Positions 39,901-48,900 of a DNA stretch of 64,000 nucleotides are shown here, piece after piece. A model generated the notes under the pieces. The model was not told where the DNA came from, ran no database searches, and was given only the letters and a program-made list of their open reading frames with translations. The stretch is from Anniella stebbinsi (Eukaryota > Chordata > Lepidosauria > Squamata > Anniellidae), in contig JARDYH010000003.1 in NCBI GenBank assembly GCA_029215795.1, positions 262,541,562 to 262,605,561 of the forward strand, given 5' to 3'. The stretch's first letter is position 1. The number at the start of each line of letters is the position of its first letter. The translations under genes were made by a program, and so were the position numbers.

Positions 39901-42900
39901 TGCAAAACTGAGATGTTTTATGGTTTTAAGTCTTGTTTTGTGAAATGCCCAGGGATCCTCAGCTATTGGGTGGTACAGATATGTAATAAATAAATATATA
40001 AATATACCCACCCACCACTTTCATGCTGAACTCCAGATCTCAAATGAAAGTACATTAATAGTTTTGTGATCTCAGCAGTGAGCAGTAACAAGAGATGAGC
40101 ATTAAGAAGGCTTTTGAACATGTAAAACTTAACATTAAAACTCAAAATTCTATTATCAGAAAACCAAATTCCTGCAATTAGACTAATCTAGAGATTAAGC
40201 ACATCGTATGAATATCACTGACAGTGTCAACCAACTGAAGACCTTTTAGGGCACAATCCTATGAACCCCCAGCACACCCCAGCCAGCATTAACTAACCAA
40301 AATGTTTAGGTACATTTCTCCCTGCCTTTCTTGCATTGTATTGTTTAATCTATGATTAGTTCATAAGCTTTCAGCACCTAGGTATTTAAGAAATAATAAC
40401 AGTAAGATTATATCATAATTAAGATGCTTATTTGAAGATATTGTAAGAAGATGACAGTTTATCCTATGTATGAAAACCCTTTTCTTTAAAAAATGAAAAA
40501 TAAACTCTGATAGAAAATAGAAAACCGTCTTTTTATTTTCAGCAAATTTGTGAAGCAGCAAATGCTTTAAACCTCTTAGGTTTGCAAATTACAATTGTGA
40601 TTCATGAGACAATAGAAGCTGACTCTGCTATTCCCCCAAACAGCGGGCATTCTTCAGCCATGATTTTAAACATCAGCAATTTTAATCTGGGGGAATTGAG
40701 GAGGTACGCATAGCTTGCTGAATATACTTTATAAAGTTCTAATTGAGATTTTTCTTTGTCCAATGTTCGTTTAACTCATTTGACATTAAACACACACTAG
40801 GAGGAAGAGGTTGAAATACAACTGGTCCCTTTACTGTAGGAAAATAGATGCTATTTAAAGTGGCATCTCTTAGGAATGGTTTCACAGTTTTGAACCTCTT
40901 TGGGATCAGTTTTAATCCCCAAATGTGTATGAGAATTAGAAGCATAACTTCTAAAACTGCTAAAGGAGCAATGTGCTGGCTGCTGTATTAAATTGTAGAC
41001 CTGGTTCGCACATAATTGTGGCTTATCATGGGTTAATGAATCCAAAAATTAACAACCCACTTCCAGTTTGCAAGAGCAACATACAAATGGTTAGCTTAAC
41101 GTCCGAACCCAAATACTTTGGTTATTCATAGGTTAAACAATCCAAAGTTAACCTGTGGTTTGTTCGTGGGTTAACTTTGGTTGTTTAAACCATGAATAAC
41201 CAAATGGCCCTGTTCGCACTTAATAACCCATCAGTTTAAAAACTGATATGCTGTCATGCACAAGCAGGCTGCCTACAACATCCCTATCTCTTTCACTTTT
41301 ACTTAGGAATCCACTATCAGCTCTTCTTAGGGTGTGGAGCTTGACATCCAAACCCAGAGACCGCTGGGTTATTTAGGGGACAAACAACTAGCAGTTAACC
41401 AAACAATAATCAATGGCTTAAATGCTAGATTGTTTAGCCCCTAAATAACCCAGTAGTTCAGGTTCATGCATCACGCTCCACAACCTACGAAAGAGACAAA
41501 CAGTAAAATCAGTTTTCAAACAATGGGTTGTCATCATGTGCGTATCAGATCAAAGTTTCTGAGTTCAAACGTAACACTAACAATCTATGAAAGGGGCATT
41601 CATAGGTTGTTGCTACAAACTGGAAGCAGCTCGCACTTAGTGCGCATCCCTGCAAATTGAGAGTTAGTTAATTAATTAACCCACAACTGGCTGCAGAAAG
41701 CCATCATTATGTGCAAAAAGCCCCATTATTTCCAATTGTTCATGTGACAATAAAAGTTTGTTTTATATTTAAGGTGATACCTTCTTAGTAAGGTTTTAGC
41801 TCAGCTTATGGTTGCTCAATATCCATCATGTTGATAAAATGTTATTTACATGCGAGCTGTGATTCAGCAGTAGCCCTCCAGCTAATATTTTCCTTGAGGA
41901 CCTCCGTGGTGAACAAGCCATGCACACCTTCATTAGCTAGGGTGTGAAACAGGAGTGTTTTTTGTTCAGGTATGCTGTCAAATTGCTGTTCCCTGAAGGC
42001 AAAGATATTTCTTGCTCTTCATCATGTCACACCAAAGGGTGAACAGGAGGAGCAAGTATGAGTGGTTTTCAAATACGATTTCAATACTCATGAAGTGTGG
42101 TGTGCATGTTAGTTCCTATTTCCTAGCTGTAGTTTCCTCTTTATCTTAAAGCACACCCTCCCATTCTTAACTTGTTAGAAACCACCTATACAAGAAATAT
42201 TGCAATAGCTAAAACTGATTTTCTTTTTTATAGGCATCCTCTAGAGCAGCATTCTTCACTGCAGTCCAGTCACCTCAAGTACGGCCCACCACCACCACCA
42301 CCACCACCCTCTCTCTCTCTCTCTCTCTCTCTGCTTTAGCAGTAGATCAGCTGTGGTGATCAGAGCTACTGGAGAAGGCTTCAGGGAAGGGAAGTCAGTA
42401 GACCTGCCACTCATCAGTTGTAAGCTGGCTAAAGGTAGAGGGTGGGGAAGCGGAGAACACAGGAGCAATCAGCAGTGGGGAGGGGAGCCCATGAGGCAAA
42501 GAGTAACATGATTTGTTAGGTGCAGTGTTGCACTATGCAGACGCTGAAGGTGGAAGGGAAATTGAATGCTCCCTCGAGAGATAAACAACATGGGCCTGCA
42601 CTCTGAGATTTTGCAACAATGGATAGAGCTGCAAGTGACCAGAAAATGATCCATTCCAATGCCTGCCTGGTGACTGACCAATGAGGCCTTGCTTGGACAA
42701 CATGGATGGGAATGGGGAGGAGAGACCCAAAGAGGCCTCAGTCCATGTCTGATACACAGCACTGCCCTTGGCTAGTGAGAAGGGAAGAACCCCCGCCAGC
42801 CCAGGAAAGGCCCCTAAATGGCCTCAGCAGTGGATCCTAGAGCCAAAGTGGCTCCTGCTTGAAAAATAGTGAAGACCACAGCTCTAGAGAAACTGTATTC

Positions 42901-45900
42901 TCCCATACTGCAAATTTGGATCTCAATTCTGTACAAGAGAGTCAATGCCCAAGATATAGCTGCAGCGATGTATTTACAATTAATGCTAGTTATACACTGT
43001 AAAATATTTAAATTAACTTGACATTTTAAAATATAACTAAATGTAATAAATACATCTGAAGAAATAGTATGTGACCTATGACAATCCATGCTGCATTAAA
43101 ATGAATCACAAAGATGCTACTTGTCTTGGATTTTAAACAGCTATTAAAATAATTAGATAGCACACCAGTCATTATTTCTGTCATCATGATATTGAGTTTC
43201 ATAAAACTTGAATTGCAAGAATCTTGCAGTGGTCAATGGAAAACAGGAATCTCAAACATCTGAAACTAGACACTACTTGACGCAAGAAACCAAGCAGAGT
43301 ACAAGGGTACTGCTCTAACTTTGCAATCATAACATACAAAGTCGCACTGCTTGATCATCCCATTATTTCATACAAACATAATAATTCCATAAGGAGAATG
43401 ACAAGTCACAATGCAATGAGTTAATACTGTCTTCTTAAATCACAACACTTTTCAGAAGCCAGTCCATTTGGGGGGCATTGCTTCAACATGTTTTGACAGC
43501 ATTACTACATAACTCCTACCAGAATGAAAACAAGCCTCACGGTAAACAGAGTAAGGTAGCAGCAGATGGTTAAAAGAAAAACAGTGTCACGCTACGTCTA
43601 CTCAAGTTCAAAATGTCTTGTTAGGCAACCTTGTGAGTTATTTTATATCAACCAGTGTAACTCTATCTAAGAATCTTTCTTGGTAAACAAAGTCACTTAT
43701 GATGATGTTTACAAGTCTTACAGAATATTAAATTCCCCCTCCCCAGTTGATTGGTTCTCCTATTTTGAATTATACAGGTGAATAGTCATTTCACACAAAC
43801 ACATTAATATTATAATATGCCAGTATCCAAACTTCAATCACTTTCCTATATGACCAAGAAGCTGAGCTGGAACATCAGAAGCCGTGGTGTGAGGACCTGG
43901 AAAAGCATTCTTCTCCTAGTCCATCCTCTTTTGCCATTGCTGAGAAGAACAGATCCAGCTCAAAGAAACAAAGAGATAGGTAGACAAAACCATGCCAGTC
44001 AGAGGCCTCAGTAAGTGCCCTGACTCTCTCAGCTTCCTAACCAGCCACTCAAACTCCACCTTAAAAGAGCAATGCCTTGTGGACTGTCTTCAGGCATTTC
44101 GGCAAAGATACATTTTACCCATCTGATGCAGATCTGCTGCAATAGTGATGTAGTTTTTAATGATTTTTGTGATTCCTAATACAGAAGCGTGCAGACTTCA
44201 CACTTGCAAGACCTACTTTTAATTTTACTAGAAACCCAAGATCCAACCAGAGCCTAATTCAAAAACCATACATTCAAAACTAAGAATTCTGAGCCCCAGA
44301 ACTTATATTGAGTAATAGTCCTTCTACACAAAAATCCACATCTGGTTGTATAATATATAATTTAGATGTCATTTTGCTGCTATTCATAAACAGCTGGGAA
44401 TCAGAAATCCTTGTTCATTGACCGCAAATCACCCAAAGCTCTATCAATAGGCCCAAATTTACCTTCTCTGCCCACCACAAGATATGCACATGTGAGTGGC
44501 AAGACTAGATTCTGCTGGAACTCAAACTAAGGAAATGAAGCTGTTAGCAGAGTCAAAAGAAAGAAGAAATACTAACTAGAGCACTAACAGAAAAAGATGT
44601 GAAACATTTCAAAATATGAGTTAACACCAGAAATTCTTATACTTCTTATACACCACTTTGAGTCTACATGACAAAACTGGGGTATACATCTTCTAAGGAG
44701 GGTCAGGCAGATGGCAGCAGATTTCTCAGTGAAGTCACCAGGGAGAGAACAGATTCAGCCCATGGTAATGGTGTCCCCAGAAGCACCTTTTTTATTTCTC
44801 CCCCTATAAACAAATGACTGCCATTCACTCCTGTAAGAAAAAATAAAGTGCTGATCTTCAGAACACTTGTAGTGACGGCAAAACATTCTCTTTTCTCCTG
44901 TCATGTGCAGCACAACCCTCAAAGTCAGGAATCCTGCAGTGAGCGGGGGGGGGGGGGGCAAGATAAATGTCCTCTCACTACACGCACACATGCCATAATG
45001 ATGGGAATTTTGCTACCAATTTATAAAGCAGAGTAGAGCTACTAGAAAATATGTGCATCTTCATTATGAGGGAACTTATTTAAGGATACTGAGTGCTTAG
45101 AAAGGACATATCAGTGGTGTATACTTTTAAATAACTGCAACTCAGTCATGTAGAATTGGGAAGGACAATTTGTTATTGTTCGAGAATAATAATCTACATT
45201 GATTCATTAAAAAAACCCTGAAAGAAATACAAAGTATCTGTCTACACTAAAGAAGTGAAAGGGGTGGTGGGGATCATTCTAATTTGTGCTGCTGCTAAGC
45301 TTTAGCTCAACAGCAATGAATAGTTCTAGCAGAGTGTCATTTTTACTGGCATTAGGGTCTAAAGTTCTAATTATAAGCATAGTGATAAAAAATGTCAGCA
45401 GCTATCTGACAGGCCTTGCTCTCATCCTTCCTCAACAAGAAGCTGCTGAGGAGCAAGCAGTTCTATATTACTGTTTATTTTCCAGTGTTACATCTGCAAT
45501 TCTATTAAAAGAATATTAAAATCAGTATCACGTCTGTTAGACAGTAGGTGGTCTTGGAGCAAGTAATGCTATAGCATTGTTAAAGCTAAGTGGGTGTGGA
45601 CTCAGTCAATGCTTGGACGGAAAACACCAAGAGCTGTGTGTAAGGTGCTCTGAATTTCCTAAGAGGAAGAACAAGTATAACAAATAGATAAAGAGAGAGA
45701 GTAACAGTTGAAACATATGGGAAGTCCACAAACCAGAAACCAGTTACTCATAGAGAGCCACAGGACTCAGTAAGTCTAAACATCAGCAAGTGATTTTAAG
45801 ATTCAATGAAAAGCACCATCTTGATTTTTTAAATTATTTAAAGGTATAGGTGCAATACATAAATTCAAGCTTTCATCTCTCTATATAAAGGTGAATGTAT

Positions 45901-48900
45901 GTTGGGGGGGGGGGGGGGGTTGTATGTCCGGAAATGTTTACCAGCTTCTAGATGAGCTACAAACTTGAAATTTGGTATGTTGATAGATCTTCCTGTACAA
46001 TGTGCCCAAAACATCAAAAAAATCCAAATTTTTGCAGTTTAACTATTTTTAAACAATTTGAAACAAATCCTATGCTAATGCCTACAACTCCCAGCACACC
46101 TACAACTTCCAGCAACTGTCAGGGAAGCACATCTCAGAGGACAGGGCCACCTGAGGGCATGCTGGGAAGTGTAGATATTTCAGAGATCTCGGCAGTCACG
46201 TGGGCAATTGCCCGAGATGTCTGACACGGCTACACATCCCAGTATGCCTTGTCCAAAGTTGCTTGTGTACACTGAGAGCTGCTTCCCTCCACTCCTCGGC
46301 AATGCTACTCCTTGAGAGAGCAGAGAGAAGCAGCATCAGCAACGAGCAGACAGAAGCGAATTAAGGTTATTCAGGGACCCAAGCAACACTGGCAGTATCT
46401 GCTATTAGCACAATATAAAAGAATTCATAACAGGTAATCCATTATACCTGATCTGCCCAATTAATTTTTTCCCTTAGTTTTCTCCCTTTTGTTTGATTTG
46501 TACCCCACCTTTCCAACAAGAAAATGGTGCTTAAGGCAGCTAGTTGTAAGAAATATTAATGAAATTGATCCTATGGGTCAGTTTCTTTAATGAGATGACT
46601 GAAAGTGGTGTGGTGCCTTTATTAGATTATAAGCCTTTAGGAAGGGCCATTGTTTTATTGCATGTTATTGATTGTACAGTTCTAAGCTGTTGTTTTGGTA
46701 CTTGATACATATTATCTTGAAAATTAAGTTTTTTTCTGCGTCAGCTTTTTGTAGGGAAATAGTAAAAAGAAGGCAGTCACTTCAAGGAGCGCATGCCATA
46801 ATAAACTAGTTAATCTCCAAGTTGCCAAAGCAGCAAGAAATGAAACTGCTACAAATTAGCATAGCTCCTCTTTTAGTATTTCTCCATAGGGACAGTATAA
46901 TGATATGTCAAAAACATTTTTTCAGTGCTCTAAAAGGCAAAAAAAAAAGCCCTTGAACTGGAAGCATGTGCCTTTGCAGCAGTTTCAGAACACACTTTTG
47001 GGGGGGGGGGGGGAAACATTTGCTGCCCCAGCAACAAGTGGTAACTTTTTGTAAAAAAAAAAGAACTAACATATTCAGCTCCACATGCTACTGGTTAGGC
47101 CTTGCCATGTGTAAATGAAATACAGTGCTTGTTTTGAACCCAGAAATACTGCCATTTCATAATCTAGTTTCAAAAGGCATGGGCAGATGCACAAAGCTGC
47201 TGAAGTCATTGAACAAAACCTGTACACTAGTCTTGGCAACAAAGACTGATAAACTATTTTTAGGAGTAACGGGCTACGTATGATTTACTAGCTGCATAAC
47301 TAGAGAGTTTGGAGGGATGACTGCCATCACTAAAGCTAACAAAACTGCCCTGTTCCCAAAGTCCAACGGAGATGTCTGAGGTCTTGAAAGATGACACTTC
47401 CCAAATATAACCCCACACAGGAGGTTGCACAAACTGAGGAGGTGGCAGATCCTTCCCAAGAAAAGGTTCCCAGAGGCACATGCTCTAGTCAGAAGATCTC
47501 CTTGAAAAGCAAAGCTGTAACCTTACAACTACTCAAAGCCCAACCCAGCCCCCTGCTGATCATGTCACTTACATAAATAGTATCAGACAAACCCCTGGAG
47601 AAGCTGGAGAAATGCAGACAGCAACAGACAATGGTAGACACGTGGCATGGAACTAAGTTCTTGCTTGTAAAAGGAGCAGCATAAGCTTGGTCCAGGGAAG
47701 TCTGGAATCTGGGTACCACCAAACATTGCCCTGCAAGTTGCCATGCCAGATTTGGAACACACTGTTTTCGTTATAATATCCTTATGTTAACTAAATTTAA
47801 GTTTACACACAGCTATATCGTTGCTATCAGAAACGATGGCTGAAAATAAGGGGTTGATGGATTTTTTATTAATATCCCTTGTATTCAAAATATTGATCTT
47901 CTGTATGTTTAAGAAAAATCAAATGAGGTGTGCTTTAGGCCACAAATTGTCTTGAGTGACCAAAGTGTACTCCACTAAGGGAACCTTCTAGAGGAAGGAG
48001 GATCAAGCATCCCTTTGTCCATCATTGGCAGAGGTACTCTCATTTTCCAGGCTCGGTCACTCACACAACTCCCTTCCTCATCAGTTGCTCAACTGAGCTC
48101 CTTCCATTGAAAGCATTTAACTGTAGGCTCCCAAGAAGTCTATTAAAGACACTTAGGGTTTTATTTTGCCTTTTGTGGGTATGCATTTTGACCACTAAAT
48201 TCTTTTAGGTGTTCTTAACCTGCCCTGAGCCTCCAGGGGCAAGACAGGTTAAAATCCACACAAACACACAAAATGTTATCTATCACCCAACAGAATATAA
48301 CGGGGATGAAACACAGTAACTGTACACCCATACTGAAACATGTGTACCATACTAAACCCTGCTACCCTCATCACCCAAGGCCTTTGTTTTTGCAGTGGAG
48401 AGCGATGAACACTTCCATACTACATTAATCCAAGTACAACTTATTTCCAAGCAGACATTTATACATTTATATATACATACGCCCTCAAAAAAGACACCTT
48501 TCCCAGAGCAACTAGGAAATGCCTAACACCAGCAGAGTGCCACAGGACTCTTCACAGCAATCCTAAAAACACTTAAAACGCAAGTCCCAATACAATCAAT
48601 GGGATTTACTCCCTAGAAAACGTGCTCAGGGTCTTTTGTCTGTTTTCTATTCTTAGTTTTTTATTAACCTTAGTTATTATGACTAAGGATATCATACCAT
48701 TCCATTGCCAGGGGTTCTCCACTAACCCTCCCGGCCCCTTATTTTCCCTATTGTGGTAGAGAAAAGTCCCCCCACACCATAATGTTCAGGGTGAGAAGGA
48801 GAAGAAAGCAGCACTTCTAAGTCAACGGCCAGCTTCAGGAGAGGGGGAGAGAGGCGAGGACACCCCAGAAACACGAGCTTTTGGGGTGGGGGGGTGAGAG

